Of a stretch of 64,000 nucleotides of DNA, positions 8,919-20,063 are shown one piece after another. Source of the stretch: a bacterium D16-56 (GTDB taxonomy: Bacteria > Bacillota > Clostridia > Lachnospirales > Lachnospiraceae); contig RAYY01000003.1 in assembly GCA_003611875.1 (NCBI GenBank), forward strand, positions 152,623 to 216,622, read 5' to 3'. Under the pieces are notes generated by a model. The model was not told the DNA's origin, did no database searches, and was given only the letters and a program-made list of their open reading frames with translations. The position numbers and the translations under genes are program-made. The stretch's first letter is position 1. Each line of letters opens with the position of its first letter.

Positions 8919-9050
8919 TCTCATTTCCTTTCTGTTTTTGATTTCTATACTCGTGAGCCAAAGGATCTGCCAGCCTATTCTCCGTATTTCAGGACGATTC
9001 CCAATCATTCGGAAAATTCGGAAAAACAATGCTCTTGAATATCTATTGAT

Positions 9051-10457
9051 TTAAATTTTGTAAAATGCCTTAAATGCCTTGTAGGTATTGTACACATCCA
9101 GCTTGGAAACCATCTCAAAGGGCGCATGCATGGACAGCACCGGAACGCCTAAGTCCACCACATCCACATCAAGCTGTGCCACATATTTGGCAATGGTTCC
9201 GCCTCCGCCCTGGTCCACGGCCCCCAGCTCTCCTGCCTGCCAGTAAACATGGTCGCCCTCCATAGCGGCGATTACCCGCGCCATGGTCTCGGCGCTGGCA
9301 TCATTGGCTCCAGATTTTCCTCTTGCTCCCGTATACTTGGTAAGCACACAGCCTTTATTTACATAACTGGCATTATTTGCTTCAAATACCTCTGAAAACG
9401 TGGGATCAAAGGCCGCATTCACATCAGAAGACAGGCACAATCCATTTCGGAATACATCCCGCACGGATACGCCGGAAATCTCTGCCAGATCCTCCATATA
9501 ATGCTTCAGATAGGCAGAATTCATCCCTGTATTTCCCTCAGAGCCGATCTCCTCTTTATCGGTCAGAATCGTTACCGTGGTATATTTGGGATGCAGGGTC
9601 TCAAGCTCTGCCATAAGAGCCGTGTAGGCACACACCCGGTCGTCCTGCCCATAAGCGCCTACCATGCTCCGGTCCAGTCCCACATCCACTGCCTTCTGTG
9701 CCGGAACCATCTCGATCTCTGCCCGGAAAAAATCCGCCTCCGTAAGACCATACTTTTCATAAAGCAGCTTCATTGTCATCAGCTTTACCGGCTCCTTCAC
9801 CGCCTCATCCTGAAACGGCAGAGAACCAACAATAATATTCAGCTCCTCCCCCTTTAATCCTTCTGCAAGCTTTCTCTCATTCTGCTTTGCCGCCAGATGA
9901 GGAAGCAGGTCGCTGATACAAAATACCGGATCCCCAGGTTCCTCTCCGATACACAAAGAAATTGTGGTTCCGTCCTTTTTTACCGCTACCCCGTGAAGGG
10001 CAAGAGGCACAGTCCCCCATTGATACTTACGGATTCCCCCATAATAATGAGTCTTAAAAAAGGCGATCTCGTTCTTTTCATAAAGCGGGCAGGGCTTTAA
10101 ATCCAGCCGCGGCGAATCAATATGCGCTCCATTGATCCGTACCCCCTTATCAAGAGGCTCCTGGCCAAAGGTAGTGGCCAAAATTGACTTATGACGGTTT
10201 ACCTGGTACACCTTGTCCCCCGGCTGATACTGCTTTCCCCGCTCAAAGGGACGATAGCCTGCCTTCTCAAGCATTCTGACAGCAGTCAATACACACTCCC
10301 GCTCTGTTTTTCCTTCATTCAAAAAAACCTTGTAGCCCTCACAGAAGTCAGCCGCCTCCTCTATCTGTTCAGGCGCCATTTTCCCGATATGGGGAAATTT
10401 CCAAAAAAGCTTTTCCTCCAAAAGCTTTCCCTCTGATTTTTCTTTCTCCTCTGCCAT
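9051..10457 (-). CDS. M18-family zinc aminopeptidase
   Basis: Cytoplasmic metallo-aminopeptidase of 468 residues, releasing N-terminal amino acids from peptides. Metal-ligand and catalytic motifs are visible in order: GAHIDSPRLDLKP (His, Asp), TDKEEIGSEGNTG (the Glu-Glu pair), FDPTFSEVFEANNA (Asp) and the C-terminal LSMHAPFE His. It is a distant paralogue of the apeB-like gene at 55585-56916: this one has GAHIDSP where the other has AGHSDSP. An extended -10 (TGATATAAT) lies about 67 bases upstream. There is no signal peptide. Its own substrate is unknown. Confidence 0.9.
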   Translation of the reverse strand: MAEEKEKSEGKLLEEKLFWKFPHIGKMAPEQIEEAADFCEGYKVFLNEGKTERECVLTAVRMLEKAGYRPFERGKQYQPGDKVYQVNRHKSILATTFGQEPLDKGVRINGAHIDSPRLDLKPCPLYEKNEIAFFKTHYYGGIRKYQWGTVPLALHGVAVKKDGTTISLCIGEEPGDPVFCISDLLPHLAAKQNERKLAEGLKGEELNIIVGSLPFQDEAVKEPVKLMTMKLLYEKYGLTEADFFRAEIEMVPAQKAVDVGLDRSMVGAYGQDDRVCAYTALMAELETLHPKYTTVTILTDKEEIGSEGNTGMNSAYLKHYMEDLAEISGVSVRDVFRNGLCLSSDVNAAFDPTFSEVFEANNASYVNKGCVLTKYTGARGKSGANDASAETMARVIAAMEGDHVYWQAGELGAVDQGGGGTIAKYVAQLDVDVVDLGVPVLSMHAPFEMVSKLDVYNTYKAFKAFYKI

Positions 10458-10523
10458 GTTTGTCTTATCCTCCTTCTGTCGCAGTCAGGCCCTCCGGCCT
10501 CCCCTGCTGTCTTATCGCTCCCT

Positions 10524-10529
10524 ATTATA
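10524..10529 (-). promoter_or_regulatory. Extended -10 for the M18 aminopeptidase
   Basis: TG-A-TATAAT on the minus strand, hexamer at 10524-10529. The -35 (TTTCTA-like) is poor, as expected for an extended -10 promoter. Confidence 0.45.
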
Positions 10530-10658
10530 TCACAGCCTGTCAATCTTAGAAACCTTGTATCTTCTGGATATCTCTTTTTCCCATAGTTTCCGCATTCCTT
10601 CCATGGTTAATTTTTTGTAAATATTTTGTAATAAAGAGCTTGTTCTGCAATTTTGCCC

Positions 10659-10705
10659 AAAAAAGAAAAAGCTCTGTACCGTGATGGGCAGCACAGAGCC
10701 TTTTT
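10659..10705 (-). terminator. Terminator of the bglP-bglA-licT operon
   Basis: Arms GCTCTGT (10671-10677) and ACAGAGC (10693-10699); on the minus strand the stem is followed by a U-rich tract (TTTTTCTTTTTT). The other side also has five T's, so it may work in both directions. Confidence 0.75.
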
Positions 10706-10836
10706 CAATAGGAATTGGGCTTCAAAAAGGATTAAGGATTTAATCTTTTCTATTTCGTATGTCTATACTATACCACAACATTTTCCTGAATGTTTGTAAA
10801 ATGATTAAATAGATTATGAAGATTTTCTTAATTCCC

Positions 10837-11670
10837 TTATCCCATAACAATCCTGGCAATATGAATCGTAAGATACAAAAGCTCTTCTCTGGAAATCTCC
10901 TCTTTCTGGACCCCCTGGATATAGGCGCCGATCTTTTGGGCGCAGCAATAGCTCTCCGGATGTCCCTCTGCAATCTGTTCAAAAATATCCAGTTCACTTC
11001 CCGAAAGCATTTTATGCTCCAGCACCCGCTGTAAAAAGAACTGCATATGGGTTACAAAGCGGGTATAGTGTATGGAATCTGTCCGAATCCTGTTGGCAAA
11101 GGAATACTGAACAATATTAAAAATATCCTTCAGCATTCTTACCTCCTGTATGGTCTGCTCTATATTCGGATTTTCCGTCTGAGCATTTACCAGATGAAAA
11201 GCAATATTTCCGGCTTCCTCCTCCGGCAGCCTAATCTGCAGCCGCTGATTCAGATATTCAATCATTTTTTTCCCCAGAGCAAATTCTGCAGGATAAAACT
11301 GCCTCACCTCCCACAAAAGGCGGTTTTGAAGAATAATATTCTTCTCCTGACGCTCCAAGGCAAAAATCAGATGATCAAAAAGGGTAATAAAAACCTGGCT
11401 GTTCATTTTTCCCGGCATCGCCTCATCCGCCAGCATGATTGCCGAATGAATCGCTTCTCCATGATCCTCCGAAATGCCCTCCAGCATCTGCTGCCAGTCG
11501 CCAACTGATTTCTTATCCTTCAGCGCAAAAATTTTCTGAACATTTTCCTCTTTCAGCTCACTACCTACCTGATTGGAAAATCGCAGCCCCTTGCCCATAA
11601 CAATACATTCATTTCCATTCACATCCTCTACTAATATATAATTATTATTCAGGATTTTTACCACCCTCAT
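10837..11670 (-). CDS. licT: BglG/LicT-family transcription antiterminator
   Basis: RNA-binding antiterminator that prevents termination in the bgl leader when beta-glucosides are present. Of 277 residues, about 1-60 form the CAT RNA-binding domain (ILNNNYILV start, GKGLRF). Two PTS regulation domains follow, with histidines in AIHSAIMLADE and FDHLIFALER (PRD1) and in VTHMQFFLQR and LTIHIARIV (PRD2), the sites phosphorylated by HPr or EII in this family. It is the last gene of bglP-bglA-licT, 27 bases after bglA. Its predicted target is the RAT element at 15156-15183. With bglP it forms a standard substrate-induction loop. Confidence 0.93.
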   Translation of the reverse strand: MRVVKILNNNYILVEDVNGNECIVMGKGLRFSNQVGSELKEENVQKIFALKDKKSVGDWQQMLEGISEDHGEAIHSAIMLADEAMPGKMNSQVFITLFDHLIFALERQEKNIILQNRLLWEVRQFYPAEFALGKKMIEYLNQRLQIRLPEEEAGNIAFHLVNAQTENPNIEQTIQEVRMLKDIFNIVQYSFANRIRTDSIHYTRFVTHMQFFLQRVLEHKMLSGSELDIFEQIAEGHPESYCCAQKIGAYIQGVQKEEISREELLYLTIHIARIVMG

Positions 11671-11697
11671 ATTATCCCCCTAATCTGCGGCGGCTTT

Positions 11698-15061
<3,364 letters not shown>

Positions 15062-15102
15062 AAGATCTCCTTTCTCTTATATGGCCTTTTACCGGAAAAT
15101 AA

Positions 15103-15161
15103 GGAAAATAAAAAGACCACAACAAAAATAACGTCGTTTAAACGTATTCTTGTGTGGTCTT
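15103..15161 (-). terminator. LicT-regulated leader terminator of the bgl operon
   Basis: Arms AAGACCACA/TGTGGTCTT (15113-15121 and 15153-15161), with further pairing in the loop (CGTTTAAACG is palindromic), followed on the minus strand by a T-rich run. Its 5' arm overlaps the RAT, so the two structures exclude each other. Confidence 0.88.
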
Positions 15162-15183
15162 GCCTGCATTACCAGTAACAGCC
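15156..15183 (-). promoter_or_regulatory. RAT ribonucleic antiterminator, LicT binding site
   Basis: The minus strand reads GGCTGTTACTGGTAATGCAG followed by GCAAGACC, which matches the conserved RAT hairpin of LicT/SacT/BglG-regulated operons. Bound LicT would stabilise it and block the overlapping terminator. Confidence 0.9.
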
Positions 15184-15204
15184 ATTTGTTTTATGTTTAA
15201 ACAT

Positions 15205-15233
15205 ACTCTAGCATATCCCTTCGGAAAAGTCAA
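15205..15233 (-). promoter_or_regulatory. bgl operon promoter
   Basis: TTGACT (15228-15233), 17-base spacer, then TAGAGT with an upstream TG (15205-15210) on the minus strand. A perfect palindrome, TATGTTTAAACATA (15192-15205), lies at the expected start of transcription. Confidence 0.65.
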
Positions 15234-15318
15234 CTGGATTTTCCTTTCAGATCGTCAATCCGGCAAATGTCCGCGAATACCCTAATAGTAAACAGAAGAA
15301 AGCTGCAGGTATGTTCTT

Positions 15319-16212
15319 TTGAACCATGCAAAACTTCAGATTCATGGGCTTAACACAAACGGGCTTGACGGCAGAGGCATCGGCGTCGCCGTTCTGGACA
15401 CCGGCTGCTTTCCCCATGAAGACTTAGATCATAGAATCGCTGCATTCTGCGATATTGTACAGAAACGTCCGGCGCCGTATGATGACAATGGCCACGGCAC
15501 CCATGTGTGCGGGATCATTGGAGGCACAGGAAGGTCAGAAGAAGGGCTTTACTGCGGCATTGCTCCCGGCTGCCACCTGATTCCTGTAAAGGTACTGGAC
15601 CGCCGGGGCAACGGCTACTCCTCTGATGTGCTTGCCGGACTGCGGTGGATCCGAGAGAACCGGGTCAGGCTCAACATCCGCATTGTAAATATTTCCGTCG
15701 GATCCTTCTGCCGCCGAAATATGAGTGAAAACTCTGCTCTGGTCCGCGGCGTCAACGCCGCATGGGATGACGGACTGGTAGTAGTAGTGGCTGCCGGCAA
15801 TATGGGGCCAAAAAGCGGTACCATCACCACACCCGGAATCAGCCGAAAGGTGATTACCGTAGGCTGCTCTGACGACCATAAGGAGGTAAATGTTATGGGA
15901 AACCGGATGATCGATTATTCCGGCCGCGGACCCACCAACGCCTGCATCTGCAAGCCGGACATCGTTGCACCTGGCGCTTCCATCATAAGCTGCGCCAATC
16001 AGTCTGGCAAATACACAGGAAAAAGCGGAACCTCCATGGCCACCCCCCTGGTTTCCGGCGCTATTGCACTGCTTCTGGAAAAATATCCGGAAATGAACAA
16101 CCGGGATGTAAAACTGCATCTGCGGGACCGGGCATTAGATATCGGACTGCCGAAAAATCAACAGGGATGGGGGCTGCTGGATGTAGAGAGGCTGTTAGCT
16201 GATGTAGTGTGA
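15319..16212 (+). CDS. S8-family intracellular subtilisin-like serine protease
   Basis: Serine protease of 297 residues without signal peptide or propeptide, so probably acting inside the cell. Catalytic triad seen: Asp27 in AVLDTG, His59 in NGHGTHVCG and Ser239 in GTSMATP; the oxyanion Asn is in AAGNMG. The start codon is TTG at 15319: an ATG eight bases upstream reaches a stop after three codons, and no ATG or GTG in this frame precedes the conserved NHAKLQIH start. The TTG and weak ribosome site suggest low translation. It is divergent from bglP and followed by a bidirectional terminator. Confidence 0.9.
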   Translation: MNHAKLQIHGLNTNGLDGRGIGVAVLDTGCFPHEDLDHRIAAFCDIVQKRPAPYDDNGHGTHVCGIIGGTGRSEEGLYCGIAPGCHLIPVKVLDRRGNGYSSDVLAGLRWIRENRVRLNIRIVNISVGSFCRRNMSENSALVRGVNAAWDDGLVVVVAAGNMGPKSGTITTPGISRKVITVGCSDDHKEVNVMGNRMIDYSGRGPTNACICKPDIVAPGASIISCANQSGKYTGKSGTSMATPLVSGAIALLLEKYPEMNNRDVKLHLRDRALDIGLPKNQQGWGLLDVERLLADVV

Positions 16213-16280
16213 GCTTTGGACTGCCCTGTCTGGCAAATGGCAGAGTTATGAACAGAAGGGAAGGGAAAGCAAAGAAAAGA

Positions 16281-16327
16281 AAAAGAGAGCCGATTCCGTT
16301 TTATTGCTTCAATCGGCTCTTTTATTG
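16281..16327. terminator. Bidirectional terminator between the subtilase gene and the ser/ilv operon
   Basis: Arms AGAGCCGATT (16286-16295) and AATCGGCTCT (16311-16320). T-rich runs follow on both strands (TTTATT rightwards, TTTTTCTTTTC leftwards). It closes two convergent transcripts. Confidence 0.85.
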
Positions 16328-16345
16328 TGCATCTGCCGGAAAACC

Positions 16346-17722
16346 TTATATCTTGAAGCTATGAATAAACAGCCCGCTCCGCAGCTTCGGCTCAAACCAG
16401 GTAGATTTCGGCGGCATTAACAGCCCTGCATCCGCCACCGAAAATAGCTCCTGGACAGAGGTCGGGTACATGGCAAATGCCACTGCCCCCTCCCCCTTAT
16501 CCACCAACCGCTCCAGCTCGGCAATACCTCTGATTCCCCCTACAAACTGTATCCTCTCATCTGTCCGAGGATCATGAATCCCCAGTATCGGTTCCAAAAG
16601 AAGATCCTGCAGAATGGATACATCCAGTCCTTTGACCGGATCCTTCGTGATATATTCTGGCTTTACCTCAAGCTCATACCACTGCCCTTCCAGATACATT
16701 CCCATATGGTGCGGTTCCTTCGGCTGACACGACGGCCCGCTGGCATGTTTCTCGGTCTCTCCATTTTCAGTACGTCCTTCCTCCATTCTTCCTGCGTCCA
16801 CACATTCCCTGACCATAAACCGCTCTCCGGCCTTCTCTAACAATCCGGCTGCACTCCATCCATTTAAGTCCTTCACCACTCGGTTATAGGGCATGATCAA
16901 AAGCTGGTCATCCGGAAACAGCACAGACAAAAAGAAATGAAAAGCTTCCTGGCCGCTGTAATCCGGATGTTCTTTTCTTCGCTTCAATCCTACCTTCACT
17001 GCCGAGGCCGCCCGATGATGGCCATCCGCAATATAAATGGACTTCATCTGTTCAAACTGTCTCCGAATCCGGCTTGTCCAATCGTCATCTCCGGCCTTTT
17101 CTGCCTGATTTGGCTTTTTTTCATCTGCCATATCCGCAGCATCCCCACTGGTTTTCCCTTCAACTGCCTTCCACACCCGATGCCGCACCCCGTCCTCTGC
17201 CGTAAAATCATACAGCGCCTCCTGGCTGCGCACCTCATCCACAATCCGGTTCAGCTCCGGATCGGAGCGGTAAGCCAGAAAAATCGGCCCTGTGTGGGCT
17301 TCTGTCACATCCACATGGCAGATTCGATCCTGCTCCTTGTCCTCCCTGGTATTTTCATGTTTTTTGATCACACCATCCACATAATCATCCACAGAGGCAC
17401 ATGCCACGATCCCTGCCTGGCTGCGCCCGTTCATAGTCAGCTCATACACATAATAGCACTCTGCATGATCCTCAAGTAAAATCCCTTCCTCCTGCCATTT
17501 CCCCAAAAGCTCCCTGGCTTTTTCATAAACCCTTGGATCATGAAGATCCACATCATCGGGAAATTGTGTTTCTGCCCGGTCCACTGCCAGAAATGACATG
17601 GGATTTTTCTCCACTTCCTTTTTTGCCTCCTGCCGGCTGTAAACATCATAAGGAAGCGCCGCCACCATTGACGCCGCTTCCCTTGCAGGACGGATACACC
17701 GAAACGGTCTTATCTCCGCCAT
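16346..17722 (-). CDS. DUF1015 family protein in the serine operon
   Basis: Uncharacterised cytoplasmic protein of 458 residues, recognised as DUF1015 by its N-terminal RPFRCIRP and AALPYDVYSR, the KKHENTRE motif (about 120-128), and IADGHHRAASA (Asp233, His235, His236, Arg237). These charged conserved clusters suggest an enzyme. A Glu/Asp-rich variable insert lies near 190-215 and another near 320-345. It is the last gene of a run containing serC and serA, 69 bases after serA. No phosphoserine phosphatase lies in the operon, so a role in phosphoserine or serine metabolism is a fair guess but unproven. Confidence 0.85.
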   Translation of the reverse strand: MAEIRPFRCIRPAREAASMVAALPYDVYSRQEAKKEVEKNPMSFLAVDRAETQFPDDVDLHDPRVYEKARELLGKWQEEGILLEDHAECYYVYELTMNGRSQAGIVACASVDDYVDGVIKKHENTREDKEQDRICHVDVTEAHTGPIFLAYRSDPELNRIVDEVRSQEALYDFTAEDGVRHRVWKAVEGKTSGDAADMADEKKPNQAEKAGDDDWTSRIRRQFEQMKSIYIADGHHRAASAVKVGLKRRKEHPDYSGQEAFHFFLSVLFPDDQLLIMPYNRVVKDLNGWSAAGLLEKAGERFMVRECVDAGRMEEGRTENGETEKHASGPSCQPKEPHHMGMYLEGQWYELEVKPEYITKDPVKGLDVSILQDLLLEPILGIHDPRTDERIQFVGGIRGIAELERLVDKGEGAVAFAMYPTSVQELFSVADAGLLMPPKSTWFEPKLRSGLFIHSFKI

Positions 17723-17790
17723 ATCTGTTCTCCCTTTCGTTGATTCTTGTCGTTCTATATCATTTCTATTTGTTAAAGAACACCATTATC

Positions 17791-18954
17791 TTATTTGATT
17801 ACCCGCACCCGAAGAATCCCGTTGATCGCCTCCAGCTTCTTTACGATCTGCGCATCCGGCTGTTTGTCAAGATCCATCAGGGTATATGCATATTTTTCCC
17901 GGCTCTTATTGGTCATGTCGGAAATGTTGATTCCGCTTGAAGCCATGGTTCCTGTCATCTGACCGATCATGTTGGGTACATTCAAATGCATTACTGCCAC
18001 ACGGCTCTCGGTCTTGCACACTCCCATATCGCAGGACGGATAATTGACGGAATTGCGGATATTACCGTTTTCCAGATAATCCATCAGCTCCATCACTGCC
18101 ATCTTGGCACAGTTATCCTCCGATTCCTCTGTAGATGCTCCCAAATGAGGAATCACAATCGCACCAGGCATATTGACTACCTTTGGATTGGGGAAATCGC
18201 TGATATACCTTTTCACCTTGCCGGAATCAAGCGCTGCAGCCATATCCTCATCATTGACCAGCAGGTCCCGGGCAAAATTCAGCACCACGACCCCATCCTT
18301 CATCTTGGCAAGAGTCTCCTGGTTGATCATTGCTCTGGTAGAATCCAAAAGCGGCACATGAACCGAGATAAAATCACATTCCTGATAAATGGTGTCCACG
18401 CTTGTAATATGCTTTACATCTCTGGACAGCATCCAGGCAGCATTGACTGAAATATAAGGGTCATATCCATAGACTTCCATCCCCAGAGCCGCCGCGGCAT
18501 TGGCCACCTCGGCGCCAATGGCCCCCAGACCAATCACTCCCAGCTTTTTGCCCTTGATCTCTCCGCCGGCAAAAGCTTTTTTACTCTTCTCTACCGTCTT
18601 GGAGATGTTTTCATCGCCCTTATTGTCCTGACACCAGGCTATACCGCCGATAATATCACGGCTTGCCAGCAAGAGTCCGGCCAGCACCAGCTCCTTCACT
18701 CCATTGGCATTTGCCCCCGGAGTGTTGAATACAACAATACCGCTCTCTGCACAATCCTCCAGCGGAATATTGTTCACGCCTGCCCCTGCCCTGGCTACAG
18801 CCAGAAGGGAATCCGAAAACTTCGTGTCGTGAAGAGACGCACTCCGCACCAAAATCCCCTGTGCCTCATTGATTTCGTCTGTCAGCTTATAATCCTCTGT
18901 CAAAAATCCCAAACCATATTTAGAAATAGCGTTTAAACAATGAATGGTCTTCAT
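17791..18954 (-). CDS. serA: D-3-phosphoglycerate dehydrogenase
   Basis: First step of serine synthesis: NAD-dependent oxidation of 3-phosphoglycerate to phosphohydroxypyruvate. In 387 residues I see the substrate-binding VRSASLHD and AGAGVNNIP segments, the Rossmann motif GLGAIGAEVANAA, the conserved NFARD segment, the catalytic HLGASTEE histidine, and a C-terminal ACT domain (AVMHLNVPNMIGQMTGTMA). This is the short SerA type with an ACT domain but no ASB insert. Its ATG overlaps the serC stop by four bases (ATGA), so the two are translationally coupled. Confidence 0.95.
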   Translation of the reverse strand: MKTIHCLNAISKYGLGFLTEDYKLTDEINEAQGILVRSASLHDTKFSDSLLAVARAGAGVNNIPLEDCAESGIVVFNTPGANANGVKELVLAGLLLASRDIIGGIAWCQDNKGDENISKTVEKSKKAFAGGEIKGKKLGVIGLGAIGAEVANAAAALGMEVYGYDPYISVNAAWMLSRDVKHITSVDTIYQECDFISVHVPLLDSTRAMINQETLAKMKDGVVVLNFARDLLVNDEDMAAALDSGKVKRYISDFPNPKVVNMPGAIVIPHLGASTEESEDNCAKMAVMELMDYLENGNIRNSVNYPSCDMGVCKTESRVAVMHLNVPNMIGQMTGTMASSGINISDMTNKSREKYAYTLMDLDKQPDAQIVKKLEAINGILRVRVIK

Positions 18955-20036
18955 GCCTGATGTGCCTCCTCAAACTTTTTCATAAACTCTACCAGCTTTT
19001 CCACGCCTTCCACAGGCATCGCATTATAAATGCTGGCCCGCATACCGCCTACGCTTCTGTGTCCCTTCAGATTCACAAAGCCCGCGGCGGACGCCTCTTT
19101 AATAAACTGCGCATCCAGGTCTGCATCTCCTGTCACAAAGGGAACATTCATCAGAGAACGGTCCTCTTTTACCACGGTTCCCTTAAAAAGCTTGCTCTCA
19201 TCCAGAAAATCATAGAGGATCTTTGCCTTTTTCTCATTATGCTCCTTCATAACTCCCAGGCCGCCTTTTGCCTTCAGCCATTTAAACACCTTACCGCAGA
19301 TATAAATGCCGTAAGCCGGAGGAGTATTGTACAGAGACTTGGCATCTGCATGAGTCTTGTACTGACACATGGTAGGAGTCCCCTCCAGCACATCCTCTGT
19401 AATCAGATCCTCACGGATGATCACGATCACCACGCCTGCCGGACCGACATTCTTCTGTACACCGCCATAGATCACCCCGTACTTGGTCACATCCACCGGC
19501 TCGGAAAGGAAACAGGAAGAAACATCCGCCACCAAAGTCTTTCCCTTGGTGTTGGGCAGAGTCTTAAACTTAGTTCCGTAAATCGTATTATTCTCACAAA
19601 TATATACGTAATCTGCGTCCTCATCTATGGGCAGATCCGAGCAGTCCGGAATATAGCTGAAGGTCTTGTCCTCGCTGGAGGCCACTGCCACTGCCTTTCC
19701 ATATTTCTGAGCTTCCTTAAATGCCTTTTTCGCCCACTGCCCTGTGATAATATAATCCGCAACCTTATTTTTCATCAGATTCTGAGGAATCATGGAGAAC
19801 TGCAGGTGAGCTCCGCCCTGAAGAAACAATACCCTATAATTATCCGGAATATTCATCAGATCCCGAAGATCTGCCTCTGCCTCCTGAATAATTCCCTCAA
19901 ATGCCTTGGAGCGATGGCTCATCTCCATCACAGACATGCCAGTACCCTTATAGTCCAGCATCTCCTCTGCAGCCTCTTTTAAAACCTCCTCCGGCAGCAC
20001 AGCCGGACCTGCCGAAAAGTTATACACTCTTCCCAT
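18951..20036 (-). CDS. serC: Phosphoserine aminotransferase
   Basis: PLP enzyme making phosphoserine from phosphohydroxypyruvate and glutamate (also acts in B6 synthesis in some bacteria). The 361 residues start with the hallmark YNFSAGPAVLP. SVMEMSHRSK, FLQGGAHLQFSM and GGVQKNVGPAG (with the PLP lysine) follow; the C-terminal SVGGMRASIYNAMP is typical. An AGGAGG site precedes the ATG. It lies 27 bases after ilvB and overlaps serA, so it is part of the long leuB-to-DUF1015 run. Confidence 0.96.
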   Translation of the reverse strand: MGRVYNFSAGPAVLPEEVLKEAAEEMLDYKGTGMSVMEMSHRSKAFEGIIQEAEADLRDLMNIPDNYRVLFLQGGAHLQFSMIPQNLMKNKVADYIITGQWAKKAFKEAQKYGKAVAVASSEDKTFSYIPDCSDLPIDEDADYVYICENNTIYGTKFKTLPNTKGKTLVADVSSCFLSEPVDVTKYGVIYGGVQKNVGPAGVVIVIIREDLITEDVLEGTPTMCQYKTHADAKSLYNTPPAYGIYICGKVFKWLKAKGGLGVMKEHNEKKAKILYDFLDESKLFKGTVVKEDRSLMNVPFVTGDADLDAQFIKEASAAGFVNLKGHRSVGGMRASIYNAMPVEGVEKLVEFMKKFEEAHQA

Positions 20037-20063
20037 TGATTTTTCCTCCTCATATAATAACTG

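Noticed and set aside
18960..19982. A 340-codon plus-strand frame opposite serC
   Set aside because: Shadow of serC; composition (Cys/His/Leu-rich) is typical of antisense reading.
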